Positions 34,001 to 45,402 of a DNA stretch of 64,000 nt are shown here, one piece after another. Below the pieces are notes generated by a model that saw only the letters and a list, made by a program, of their open reading frames with translations, searched no databases and was not told the DNA's origin. Numbering within the stretch: the stretch's first letter is position 1; every line of letters starts with the position of its first letter. The stretch is from Mariannaea sp. PMI_226 (Eukaryota; Ascomycota; Sordariomycetes; Hypocreales; Nectriaceae). The DNA lies in NCBI GenBank assembly GCA_024336345.1, contig JANFOG010000001.1:4712001-4776000 (forward strand). The letters run 5' to 3'. A program made the translations under genes and the position numbers.

Positions 34001-36082
34001 ACAAATACCTTGCCGAACCCCGAAGATGGATGGCGCTTGGAGGCACTCAAAGCTATGGATGAGTTGCCGCAGGGGTTCGGATCAAAGTTTGGCACATTCT
34101 TCAATTCGTCTCCCTGGAACCCAATCATGAAACGTTGGCAGAAGGGTGAGATGTCAAACTTTCATTATCTGATGATGGTGAACACCATGGCTGGGCGGAC
34201 ATTCAATGACCTGACTCAGTATCCGGTTTTCCCGTGGGTACTGGCAGACTATACAAGCGATGATTTGGACTTGGAGGACCCGGCAACATTCCGAGATTTG
34301 TCAAAGCCTATGGGTGCGCAAACACCCAACCGAGTATCTGGCTTTATTGAGAGCTATGCTGCCTTGACTGAGATTGGCGAGATTCCGTTCCACTACGGTA
34401 CTCACTACTCATCCGCCATGATTGTATCATCGTACTTGATCCGATTACCACCATTCACCCAATCATACATCTTGCTCCAAGGTGGAAGCTTCGATCACGC
34501 TGATCGCCTGTTCCAGTCAATCCCAGATGCATGGAAATCCGCGTCGTGTAGGAATAAGGCCGATGTGAGAGAGCTGATCCCCGAGTTCTTCTGCTTGCCC
34601 GAATTCCTGACCAACGTCAACGGCTATGATTTCGGTAATCGTGAAAGCAACGGCGCCAAGGTAGATCATGTCGAGCTTCCCCCATGGGCCAAGGGGGACC
34701 CTAGGATATTTATTGCGAAACACCGAGAGGCATTGGAGAGCCCATATGTCACCGAGAATTTGCACAAGTGGATCGATCTTGTCTTTGGCTACAAACAGCG
34801 TGGCGAGGCAGCCGTTGAGAATCTAAACGTCTTTCATCACCTATCATATCGAGGCGCAGCAGATTTAGATAGCATCACTGACGCAAAGGAGCGAGCTATC
34901 ATGGCTGGTGTGATCCATAACTTTGGGCAGACGCCACATCAAGTATTCTCGAGGCCTCATCCCCAGCGCGAGGATGTCGCATCGCCGGCTCGACGGTTAG
35001 ATACCAGCGTATTCTCGCTTGCATGTCTTCCAAACCCATTGCTAGGTACGTTTTATAGCTTTTAGGTGGTAGAAAGTCTGGCTAATTTTGAAGCAGAGAG
35101 TCACGAGCGTGTAGGATCATTGATCTACGCCCCTAAACTAGACCGGCTCCTTTGCGCTTCTCCTTTTCGTCTCAACTTTCCACCATATGACAAATATCTG
35201 GAATGGGGATATGCCGATAACAGCATTCGTTTCTTCTTCAGCGACAATCGGAAGGTAAAGCGCCCTTCCATTTCTGACTACCGCCTTCTCGCTAACTCCC
35301 GAAAGCCGGCCGGCCTCTTCGAAAACCTGCATATTGCGCAGATCTCATGTGCACTCTTCGCCGATTCCAAAACACTAATCACAGCTGGTGAGGATTGCGT
35401 TGTGTCTGTGTATGCTGTCCAATCGGGACAGGGGAGACAAGTTGAACTACTCCCGAGGGCGAGCCTGTTCGGTCATAAAACGCCTGTCACGACGATTGCG
35501 GTCAGCAAGACGTTTAGCACCTTCTTGACAGTGTCATCAGATGGGCAAGCTTTCTTATGGGACCTCAATCGCCTGTCATTTACCCGCAAGTTGCCGTTGG
35601 TTCGGCCTGTTGAATGTGCTATCATCAATGACATTTCAGGCGAGATTCTTCTCTGCTCTGGCCCGAACGTACTACTATACACGCTCAACGGCACACTTCT
35701 ACTCGAACAAAATCTTTGCTTCGAACAGGATGATTACATCCACTCCTGTGCTTTCTACGAGGGCGCAGGTAACGAATGGCTAGAAAATTACCTCATTTTT
35801 ACAGGGCATAAACGTGGAAGAGTCAATGTTTGGCGAAGGAGCATTACTGGGGGGAAGTGGACGCTGGAACTCTTGAGAAAGATGGATCACATCGATTACA
35901 AGAATGACAAAGGAGCCAACACAGAGGCGGCAATATCGTGTATTAGCACGATGCCGACTTGTGTGTATACAGGTGACGACGACGGCCGAGTTGTAAGTGT
36001 CTCTCTCCATCTCTCCACACCCCATTCTACGTCACTGACTGTTTCAAAGTATGAGTGGAATTTCATGAACAGGGATAGATAG
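28038..36082 (+). CDS. BEACH-WD40 protein (Bph1/neurobeachin/LYST family)
   Basis: Five exons: 28038-30627, 30680-31071, 31127-35045, 35097-35992 and 36050-36082. Introns are 51 to 57 nt, all GT..AG, and the frame is kept throughout, giving 2609 residues. The order is alpha-helical N-terminal armadillo-like region; concanavalin-like lectin domain (about 360-570); a middle helical region with a Ser/Pro-rich insert (about 1240-1330); PH-BEACH domain (about 1805-1945, starting near QAAYNISRIIGLEACEG); BEACH domain (about 1965-2270, with GEMSNFHYLMMVNTMAGRT, FPWVL and FHYGTHYSS); and WD40 repeats (2300-2609). The final 33-nt exon supplies VYEWN, the expected end of the last WD40 blade (GDDDGRVYEW). 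Such proteins act in membrane traffic, vacuole/lysosome dynamics and cell-wall deposition. Confidence 0.95.
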
Positions 36083-36528
36083 AGCCTGAACCTACCAACC
36101 AAGACGTCGGTTCGGAGTTGTCATCGTCAGATCTCATTCTGAAAGGTGAGACCGTATATTTTTACTCTGGTGAAGCGGAAGGTGAGCGCATCATGTGATA
36201 ATATCTCTTTCTTGTCATCAACATGGGCGTTGAATTGGAAGTTGCATGTTAGAGAGCTCAAGCTCTAGAGGAGTCGGGCACATTATCAGGGCACAGATAT
36301 AGAGTTGAGTGTTTCTGGAACCCGAGAGTTGGAAGCATCATGAGAGAAATAAAGACTAAAAAAATAATTGTAGCGTCGTATTGTTGGATGGATTTTGGAT
36401 TCGTCCATGCCATCGGTTTCTATTTCCTCCACTGACTGTGTCGAACGCCGTAGTTTGTACATTGTATGCCTTCTCGCTCATCCTAACACGCCGCACCCTC
36501 CACGCTTTGATATAGACACCACAGTCGT
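36083..36528. other. Intergenic between convergent genes
   Basis: 3' flanks of the BEACH gene (+) and the complex I subunit gene (-). An A-rich stretch with AAATAAAGAC-like signals lies near 36350 and could serve polyadenylation of the BEACH transcript. No gene seen. Confidence 0.55.
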
Positions 36529-36828
36529 TTACTCGTCATCGTATCCGGTCAGCTGTTTCCGGGGACCAGTGGGAACTAAAAAAAGGCGTTAGGTTTGTAG
36601 CTCTGTCGATTTGTAGCAGTCGCGGGAGATTATAGACGCACCAGGATAGCTGACGGGAACCGGAGGAGCATCGACATCACCGAAGTACCTGCGGATAGGA
36701 GGGACAATGGGCATGGCGACGGGCCCGGCGGCGCCAATGATGACGGACCAGAAGAGCGCGGGCTTCTCACGAGCTGCCCAGCGGCAGTATCTGAGAGGGG
36801 TGGACCAGAACAAGGGCGCAGCGGTCAT
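36529..36828 (-). CDS. NADH:ubiquinone oxidoreductase 9.5 kDa subunit
   Basis: Accessory subunit of mitochondrial complex I in the inner membrane. Two exons: 36828-36642 and 36575-36529. The 66-nt intron (GTGCGT..TTTTTTTAG, CCTAAC branch) is phase 1, giving 77 residues. The first exon encodes FWSTPLRYCRWAAREKPALF and then WSVIIGAAGPV, one membrane helix, and IRRYFGDVD, the hallmarks of the fungal 9.5 kDa subunit. The small second exon completes SYPVPTGPRKQLTGYDDE, matching the conserved tail of the family; reading through the intron instead gives an unrelated tail and early stop. The ATG at 36828 has a strong context (CCCACCATG). A short 5'-UTR intron is possible (TCGCAG just upstream). Confidence 0.88.
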
Positions 36829-37560
36829 GGTGGGCGGCTTGCTGCGAGAAGAGGAAGCAATTGGTTAGCCTAAGAGAGGACGGAAGTGTGAGGTGAAGGG
36901 CATGGGGGAGGCGGGCGTACTCAATTGGCAGACGGAGGTTGTCGTGAATTGATGTTGGTGGTGTTGATGATGCTGGAGCCGGGACGACATTGAACTCATA
37001 GCACTGGGCCAATCGCAGGAGCGGAAAAACCAAGCCGCGGGAGTGGGATAATCCGCTGGAGACGGGAGAGATGAGCTAAGCCTAATAAGGGAGCACGTTA
37101 CAAAATTCTCAAGCAGGAGGTATGCTTGTATTACTGTTTCAACATTGTATTTCGAGGCGTTTAAAATATCAATTCAACTGTGGTAATGGCCATGAGTAGT
37201 AAACGGTGAATAAAGAGCTTAGTATTGAATTGGAAGTGTGATGCTCTGGACTATGAGTGAAGCAAGGGAACAATGAGATACTTCCCAAAACGGCTTAGAT
37301 CATGTCGACCATACTTGCTCTGGTAAATAAATTATTATTTGAGACTCATCCAGGCCCAGGTTTCGCGGGTGTGAGGTGCCTTGATGCGCCCCACAATTGC
37401 TGAACGAGGCTACGTATCCCTCAACTGTAGCTCCCTATCATCAAATCCACAGCTCCCGCGAAGCTGTCGTGTCGTCGTCTTGCTTTCCACTAAAGACGCA
37501 GCCACCAGCGAGAACAAGTCAATTTTACACACGCCGCAGATTCCTCCCTCGAAGCCCAAC
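36829..37560. other. Divergent promoter, complex I subunit / WBP1
   Basis: About 730 bp between the two divergent starts. It holds both leaders; no separate gene seen. An ATG at 37384 is in frame with WBP1 but lies ahead of its signal peptide and is not used here. Confidence 0.55.
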
Positions 37561-39147
37561 ATGCGGTCTCTTTTGGGTCTCGTTCTCTTCCTCTTTGCGG
37601 CCCTGGTGTCGGCCGCCAGCTCTGCGGGCAGCCGACTTCTGGTTGTATTGGACAACGTCGAAGACAAGAATGCTTATTCCAGATTCTTTGCTGATTTGAC
37701 CGGTATGCACTACCTCAACATCATATCAATAGTTGCACTATCCAGCTGTTCGTCTCCATAGTTGCTAATCTGATCACTTTTCTTCTTTCATATAGAGAGA
37801 GGATACGATATTACTTACGAATCAGCCAAGAGCGAGGCCCTGCACCTCTTCAACCTTGGTCAGAGAAACTATGATCACCTCCTCTTCTTGCCTACCAAGA
37901 TCAAGGGTTCGTCATCCCTATAGTCACTTGAGCCCTGCGATTATTATGTTAACTTAGAATCAAGGCCTTGGACCCAATCTGACCCCCAAGGTCCTCCTCG
38001 ACTTTCTCAATGCCGACGGTAACATCCTGGTGACCATGTCCTCCACCCACGCTGTTCCCAGTTCCCTCGTTGCTCTCCTTAGCGAACTCGATATTGCTCT
38101 CCCTGCTGAGCGCACCGCTTCCGTCGTTGACCACTTCTACTACGATACCGTCTCCGCAGCTGAGTCTCATGATGTCCTCGTTCTCGACACCCCACGCAAT
38201 GTCCGACCCGCCCTCAAGAACTACTTCGAGATTCCCGGATCTGTCCTCTCTGTTCCCCATGCCATCGGCCATACTCTAGGACCTGGTCCACTTCTTACTC
38301 CCATCATCCGAGCCCCCGCCACTGCCTACAGCTACAACCCCAAGGAGGAGGCTGAAGCTGTCGATGAGGACCTCTTTGCTGCCGGTCAGCAGCTGGCCCT
38401 TGTTTCCGTTCTCCAGGCACGCAACTCAGCTCGTGTTACTATCCTTGGAGCCGCTGAGATGCTCCAGGACAAGTGGCTCGAGACTAAGGTTTCACGACCC
38501 GCTGAGAAGGCCCAGTACACGGCCAACCGCGAGTTCATCACTAGCCTATCTGCTTGGGCCTTCCAAGAGCTGGGTGTGCTGCGAATCAACAGTGTTGAGC
38601 ACAAGCTCAAGGATACTGATGAGCTCAACCCTAGTATTTACCGAGTCAAGAACGAGGTGGTAAGTCTAATACATATCATATCTCCTTTATACGTTGTCCA
38701 ATCACCTAACCTCAAATCCAGAGCTATGCCATCTCTATCTCTGAGTATGCCGATGGTGGCTGGATGCCTTTCCGCGTCCCCGAGGGCGATTCTCTCCAGC
38801 TTGAATTTTCCATGCTCTCCCCTTTCCATCGTGTCGACCTCAAGCCCACAAGTGAGACTCAGCACGCTACCATCTTCACCACCAACCTTACTCTCCCCGA
38901 TCAGCACGGTATCTTCAACTTCAAGGTCAACTACAAGCGACCCTTCCTCACCTATCTCGAGTCCAAGGAAACCGTCAGCGTCCGCCATATGGCTCACGAT
39001 GAGTGGCCGCGCAGTTACGTCATTACAGGTGCCTACCCGTGGCTCTCGGGTATTGGCGCTACCATTGTCGGCTTCGTGGCTTTCAGCGCACTTTGGATGT
39101 ACAGCCAGCCCGTTAAGAAGACAACTGGCACGAAGAAGACCCAATAA
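37561..39147 (+). CDS. WBP1: Oligosaccharyltransferase subunit WBP1/OST48
   Basis: Essential non-catalytic subunit of the ER complex that transfers the lipid-linked glycan to Asn. Four exons: 37561-37702, 37796-37906, 37965-38659 and 38722-39147, giving 457 residues, the usual length. The order is a cleavable signal peptide (about 1-20), a luminal domain starting SRLLVVLDNVEDKNAYSRFF and containing KGLGPNLTPK, then one transmembrane helix near the C-terminus (WLSGIGATIVGFVAFSALWM). The tail ends KKTQ, a di-lysine KKxx ER-retrieval signal like the KKTN of yeast Wbp1. Intron 2 uses the uncommon donor GTTCGT and acceptor ATCAAG; this choice restores the conserved KGLGPNL. The start at 37561 is chosen for the signal peptide. 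Confidence 0.94.
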
Positions 39148-40911
39148 GATGGGATTTTCTTGCGGGAAGAATGGAAATGTATAATTTTTTTTTTGGCACG
39201 AAGGGCTCATGGCCGAGCCTTCGTATGTAGAGTAAGGCAAAAAATGGAAATGACATAGATGCGCATTTGTCCAACGTATCAAATCAGGATACTAATTCAT
39301 CAATTATCGCAGTCGTTAAAAAGTGTGAATTTTCCGAGTGATATCATAATTTAGTTTTATTACATCAGATTTACATAGTTCGATCATTGAACTTGCTTCT
39401 GCTACCCAAAGAAGGATATATTGATTTAGAATCGAGATATAAGAAACAGGCCCTCAGATTAGCTCTCTTGGGTTCTCAACGACAACCCGCGGTGATTCAG
39501 CAAAGCCATCCCAAGGACGGGAATCAACCGCTGCTGCCTGCAAATTTGGCTTTTTGGACGTACATCATCACCGGGCAACTATTGGTTTCTTATATCCATA
39601 TCCCCAGGCCCCCTACCTATACCGCAATCTAAAAGTACTGCCAAGAATCTCAGCCTGCTCCGATTGAAAACTAAGTAAAAGGATCATAAGCATCTTTTTG
39701 CAAAACCATACAAGGTGGCGCCTCCACATCAGATGACGTGAGGAGAAATCAGAGAGGCGAAGGGAGCTTGCGGAGTGCGAGAGACGACTTCTTTCTGAGA
39801 TGGTGTCGGTCATTGCGGCTAAAGTGAGACTTAGGCAGAGCTTCGAGATTGTGAGGCATAAAAGAAGGGCGAGGAGGAAAGGAGACCTGCTCAGATTTCT
39901 GTTCTGGATGAAGAAGGGTCATGTTCGCCCAGGCTACTGCTTCCGAAGGAACAAATGCTCGAGGGAATCGCCATATCTTGTGAGGTTATCGTCACCGCAG
40001 GGTCGAGGAAGGAGAGGAAAGGAGATAACTGGAAAGTCAAGCTCCAACAGGGTGAAAAAAAAAGGTTTCAAGTGCCAGGCTTCAAACTCATTCATGAGTC
40101 CAACGACTAATTGGTCTAACTGAGCGCAACACGCCTTGTATCATACACCATCAAGTCAGAGACGACGGAGCAAAGAGCCGCGTCGAATCAATCGGACAAG
40201 TTGTACAGAGACTGAAGAACAATCTCGGGGCCACCGTCAGGAGACATCCACTCGGATGGAGACGTGGGTGCCAGGGTATTTGAGAACCAGTGGTTGACGG
40301 TTACTCGAGTCCGAAGAATATGACACGCCCGAAGAGGAGAGAAACATTTGGAATGACTGAAAATGGTGATGTGGTGGTGATATGGCGCTACTTCATCTAA
40401 CTGTGTTGTACAGTCTGTGAAGTACAGTGAAGGCGAGACAAGAGGACGAATGGTGGCAAATCCGGGTAAGAAGACGAACGAAGACGCAGGTCCTGGTCTC
40501 AAGAGAGAGTGTGGAATGGACAAGGCTAGGAAGGAGGAAGGCGATACTCCTTTGGTGAAAAGGAATTACCTCGTCAGAGTTCAGTGAATACCTGCAGTTG
40601 CCAGCCATTATCTGTCAACCAGGTCAGTGTTTGTTACTGCTTACCAGTATCAAACAATGACTTTTTTTTCATGTTGGAGGATGCTCAAGGTTGAAACGCG
40701 TCGAGGTTAATGATAGTCGCGGGAGCGCCTAGGTGCAGGTGGGGCTTAGCCGTGTGGCTGGACCTTGAGGTACCGACTTTCTCAGGCATCGTTTCCAGGA
40801 CACGAGGCTGAGAAAATTCGAGACAGCAGAGCAACCTCAACCTCCAAGTAGCCAAACCGTCTTTCCATCCGGCCTGCTTTCGACTTATTCTACCGCTAAA
40901 ATACCGTAAAA
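39148..40911. other. Intergenic, WBP1 to ISY1
   Basis: No confirmed gene. A minus-strand stretch at 40188-40608 looks coding and is listed as a candidate. The rest carries short frames on both strands without start, motif or splice support. The 250 bp before 40912 are the ISY1 promoter and leader. Confidence 0.5.
40188..40608 (-). CDS. Candidate small two-exon gene, unknown
   Basis: Weak call. An ATG at 40608 starts MAGNC. If the donor GTATTC (40591) is joined to the acceptor TTTTCAG (ending 40357), the frame continues for 61 residues through VNHWFSNTLAPTSPSEWMSP and DGGPEIVLQSLYNLSD to a stop at 40188. The C-terminal part has a balanced, globular-looking composition. An alternative donor (GTAATT, 40569) gives a different 52-residue product ending KYPGTHVSIRVDVS. 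The intron would be 235 nt, long for this window. No family recognised; transcript data would decide. Confidence 0.22.
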
Positions 40912-41695
40912 ATGGTTTGCGACCCCGTCACTGCTATCCGATTGACAGTTATTGACTTTCCCAAAGGCTCGAAATTCGGAAAAGGCGCAGTCTATGCTCT
41001 TTCGCTTCCGCGAAGCCCAAGCCGCCGACCTTGGTATCATCGATGCTGGCCGCACCCGCCGCCCCAAGATTATCACTGAAGTCACCAGCATTGCTGCCTG
41101 CGAAAAATGGCGCGGTCAAGTGCTCCGCGACATCTCGCGCAAGATGTCACGCATTCAGGATCCCATGCTCAGCGACTATCAGATCCGCGACTGCAACGAC
41201 GAACTTAACAAACATTTTCGCGAAAAGCACATGTGGGAGGTGCAAATACGAAATCTAGGAGGGCCAAACTACATGCGCGGAGGAAAAGTGTACGATGAGG
41301 GAGGGAAAGAGATTCCCGGGGGTGGGAAAGGGTACAAATATTATGGAAGAGCGCGAGAACTCCCCGGAGTGAAGGAGCTGTTCGAAGCCGCCAAGAGCAA
41401 AGGACCTGAAGAAAAGCCCCTGGAGGAAAGCAAAGATTTACGGCGCAACGTCGACGCGGCGTACTACGGTTATGCCCCTGATGACGAGGACGAGGAATTA
41501 CTCGCATACGAGGCAGAGAAGGAGAGGCAGGCAACGGAGCACATGATGCAGACGGGATCCCAGGTGGCGCCGGAAGGATGGGAGCCATTACCAGGAGACT
41601 CAGGAGATGGACAGATTTGGGAACTTCCGACTCTGGAGGAGGTGCAAGAGGAGCTGGTTGACCGGAGAAGACGGAAGCTACTTGAGCAGTTGTGA
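40912..41695 (+). CDS. ISY1: Pre-mRNA splicing factor ISY1
   Basis: Component of the Prp19-associated (NTC) spliceosome complex, in the nucleus. The protein has 243 residues and begins MARNSEKAQSMLFRFREAQA, the near-invariant Isy1 start. That start is only obtained if the first exon is the ATG alone (40912-40914). A 52-nt intron (40915-40966, donor GTTTGC, acceptor CCAAAG) joins it to GCTCGAAATTCG; exon 2 runs 40967-41695. Without the splice the ATG is out of frame. Other family blocks are IRDCNDELNKHFREKHMWE, IRNLGGPNY and GYKYYGRARELPGV. The acidic linker (DDEDEELL) and the tail RRRRKLLEQL complete the usual length. Confidence 0.92.
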
Positions 41696-44610
41696 GGAGG
41701 TGGGTGAGGCAGAACAAGAGAGTCTGACACAATGGGTTGGGTTTGGGGAGAAAATTCTTGAGGACTCTGACATGGCAAGGCCGCCGGCAGCGAGTATCTG
41801 GTTGTTTCACGATTTGCAGGTATGAGAACCTCGGACACCGGAACGGTCATTTTCATGCGGTATTCCTTTGGTCATGTTTTCCTGACCACGCATGTTGGCG
41901 GCCATAATGGGATATTTGTGGGGAGTTATGGCGAGCATTTGATGAAGGGGAGCAAAGGTCATAACCTTGTGGAATATGGTGCATCGGATATGTTCGGCAC
42001 GAATGGTATTGGCGTTTGGAGGTTGCTGTTAAATTATGTAGGGCTAATTGGTAAGGTTGTTTAACATATTGAAACACGAAACAGTCATGTTTAGCGAAAC
42101 GCAATAGTCAATGAGAAAGACCATTTTCATTGGAGTGGATGTTTCCAAGAAAAATACCCAAGCGGGTTTGTGCAAGGTCTGGAAATTTCGCGTTAGCATA
42201 TGGATCTCATCTTTCTTGCAGGGTTATATCTCTGCCAAGGTCTCACGGCATCACGACATCAGCTTTATCCCAATCCACTCAACTAATGGTGCCTACCTTA
42301 CTGTAGGTACCTAGCTACTTGCTGTAAGATGGCTACCAACCAAAATACTGTACCTAACTATCAATAGCTCCTAGGTGAGGGGTGAGCTGATTAAGACGCG
42401 CCAGCCGTTGCGCCGAAACCGTTCAGAGCCTGCAAGTACAAAGATCAGTGCCGTGCAATGGAAGTAGTGAATGATTGGGCATTGTTTGCATGTCGATCAT
42501 AAAAAATTTTCATCTTGTTCTTTCTTTTTCCTCCATCTATGGAAGGGGGTAGCTCCACTCATTCATAAAACAAATTAGTGGCTGTCATTGACAAGGCTAC
42601 ATCGGGCACCCATATTTTGAGGCTCGAACATTCAACGAGATGGGGGAAACATGAATAAATAAAAATTCGGCAACAGGGATTATTCTAGACTTGGCACGCC
42701 TCGCTGTGGATATGATGATTTTGATGAAAGGCGTCGGCATATTACATAGCATGACATGTAACAATGCCCCATACTTGGCAACTTATATACAGAGCAGTGA
42801 TGTGAGAAGGGTTGCTTCATCACGTAAGGTTTTTGATGGGAGTGGCAGGACTGAATATTACCATATCGTACATGGACGCTCCACCATGAGGTCAAGATCT
42901 GACAAGAAATAACAGCTTGGTTTCAGGGTGTTCTCTTGTTTCAGTCCGGCCAACAATGGATGAGATACGGGACGATCGTCATTAGGTGGTATTCCTAGTT
43001 CCGACTACTGTACTGTGTACAGATGTACTATAGGAGGCTTGAAATCTGGAGAAGCTGGACCCTGCATTGTCAGCTAAGCTTTTGGCGGTGATGACGGTGA
43101 TTTTGGGGTCCAGTAATTACGTACGTACCACGGTAGTAGTTAGGTTTACTATGTATACCTCCAATAAAAATATTGTACTGCGCGCACCACAGTACGGAGC
43201 GGTCCGTTCGTTCGCAGTAAACCAAAATGGAAAAAATCATTGCACCAATAGATAATTATCTTACTCTTCGTCTTGAACAAACATTCGTGCACGCCCAGTT
43301 ATACTGTGTAAAAACAGGCAAGGTGGTAAAACAAACCAGGCCATTTCACCACCTACCTTACCTACAGTAACCATTATTTTACCTTGCACATAACTGCGAC
43401 AATTCCCTTGATTTCTGTTCCCATTTCTTGGATGCTTTTTTTTTCGCGCCCCTTTGACGACCCCTTGTATAAATTATTTCGGGACCAGGCAGGTACTCTA
43501 TCACCCCTGCCGATGAGTTTCCGTTTTGGGTACAGCCCTGTCAGCCTCCAGAACCATGAAGATGAAGATGATGCTACGCTGTGATCTGTGGAATAAAATT
43601 ATCGTGATGATGATAATCACCGTGATGATGAGATTCGTCTGTGTGCGCGCGTTCTGCTCATGCGTTCATTCACAGGCTTCATTCAGAGGCTACCAGTGAC
43701 TTGTTTCAACTCCTATGCTTTTTCGTCCGCACCCCCATGTGTTTCCCAAGCCCCCGCCCCCAGCCTAAAGCTTCAAAAGCCAGAATGCGGTTCTGGTTAA
43801 TTAGTTTTAGGGTTAGCTCGAACCGGTTCATTTGTGACCCCATCCAGAACCCATGCCTATCCTTCCTCTTCCCCCCCTCCCCCCCGGAGCCATTGTTTTT
43901 TGGCCAGAGTGGTGTGAAGTGGAGTGATGGCGTCCTTTTCGCCAGGTACCGGGACCGCGAACAGAGTAGGGGTACCTACCTTGGGCGGGTAGGGGCAATA
44001 TATATGTAAGGTACCTTTCGTAGCTCCATTCTGCGTTCTGGGCCGGTTCTTCCTCCCTGTTTCTAGATTGAGACCAAGACCAAAGTGGTGATCCTATTTG
44101 GGTTCCCCTCCTTCCTTTCCACTGCTCTGTATCACGCTCCTCTCTCTCTCCTTTCAACTCGTCTTCTCACTGGAGAGCGAACGGCTGGTGCGAGTGAGCC
44201 CGTTAGTGTGTTTGACACGGTAGCGATACATCTTCTGACTTTATCCGTTGTGTGCCTCATTTTGGGTTTATTTTATTTTTATTTTACTTTGACTTTGGCA
44301 ACGCACTCCTTCACTCAGCCTCGTAGTCACCCGCCCCTTTTACGCCAGCTACCGACCAGAACGGCATCTTTGCCTCTCCCATTCGCAAGGCGCAGCATTT
44401 CCAAGCAGACGGCACTCTCTTTCGCTCGACCTTCTTTTCCGCTTACTCGGTTATCCGCTACCCTATTTTTCGTTGCAGCCTGCGATTTTTGTTGTATTTG
44501 TCTCCCACTGCCTGTGGCAGTGAATGCGGTAGCGGCAAAACATCATCATCTAAGTGCGCAAGACTTGACATATACGTCAGCCCGTTCATTTCGATTTTCC
44601 TTTATTATCC

Positions 44611-44642
44611 CAGCTCAACTCAGCTCAGCTCAGCTCAGCTCA
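44611..44642. repeat. CAGCT pentanucleotide microsatellite
   Basis: Six consecutive CAGCT-like units (one is CAACT), within the probable leader of the gene starting at 45403. Seen directly. Confidence 0.8.
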
Positions 44643-45295
44643 TCGCCGCACATCTGCGTGGGCAAAATAAAGATTACTACTACACATCCTCGCGATCTCG
44701 AGGCTCGCCATTTAATTCTTATTTTTTTTTATTTGTTTTCCAATTTAATTTTTTTCGATTCTTCCAACCTCGTCTTCCGTCTCCCTCTCCGAGACATAGC
44801 AACGACTTGCTACGGCGCCATCTCTGCTCAACCCACCTCCCCCTGAGTTCTAGTCTCACTTGTTCAAGTTGGTTCAACTTCAAACCAACCCGCCATCCCC
44901 CCCCCCGTCAAGGCCAGCCCAACTCGAATGTCTTAGAACGCAGTCTCAAGTTGACTTGTACATCGACCAAGCAACCCACCCCCCTTCCCGTGCCAAGACG
45001 TATAAAAAACAGAACAGATACGCATAAAGCACTTTACGGATCCTGAATAAGAACCAACTTTCAAATCGAGTTTCTGGAGGACCCCGCGATCCTTGTTTCC
45101 ATTCATTTCTCTTATCAAAGTATCTGTCCTGCGCCAACCAGGCGACAGCCACAGTCATCTGAGCTACCAAAGTACGCCACGTTTATAGACCACGCTACCA
45201 ACAGCGCTACACTCCGCTCGGGACAAGGCGCATTCCAATCCATTGGGTCGTTACAAGTCCCCTATTTTACCCTCCTCTGTTCCTCGTTCTGGCAC

Positions 45296-45331
45296 GTCGA
45301 CCGTTGACCGTCGACCGTCGACCGTCGGACC
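45296..45331. repeat. GTCGACC heptanucleotide tandem repeat
   Basis: Five units of GTCGACC (one GTTGACC, one with an extra G) about 70 bp before the ATG at 45403. Each perfect unit contains the palindrome GTCGAC. Seen directly. Confidence 0.8.
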
Positions 45332-45402
45332 GGGTGCTCCTGTAGGGCACACAGGGAGGGCGAATTCTACATGTATTCTTCCTTGGTCGACACTCTTTCA
45401 AA

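Larger units (their letters stand above)
41696..45402. other. Intergenic plus long pyrimidine-rich leader
   Basis: No gene supported between 41.7 and about 43.9 kb. This part contains scattered TACCTA/TAGGTA motifs (for example 42290-42360 and 43340-43370) and a GATGAT-type microsatellite near 43556-43635. From about 43.9 kb to 45402 the plus strand is C/T-rich with many short upstream frames, typical of a long 5' leader of the gene starting at 45403. Open frames there (such as 44085-44846) are low complexity and not called. Confidence 0.5.

Noticed and set aside
37384..37560. Upstream in-frame ATG for WBP1
   Set aside because: It would bury the signal peptide behind 59 residues; the ATG at 37561 gives the expected N-terminus.
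41822..42064. 80-codon frame just after ISY1
   Set aside because: Lies in the likely 3' UTR of ISY1; no motif and no separate promoter signal seen.
44085..44846. 253-codon frame before the Pro/Ser-rich gene
   Set aside because: Starts without ATG, reads through pyrimidine-rich low-complexity sequence and microsatellites; better explained as leader.
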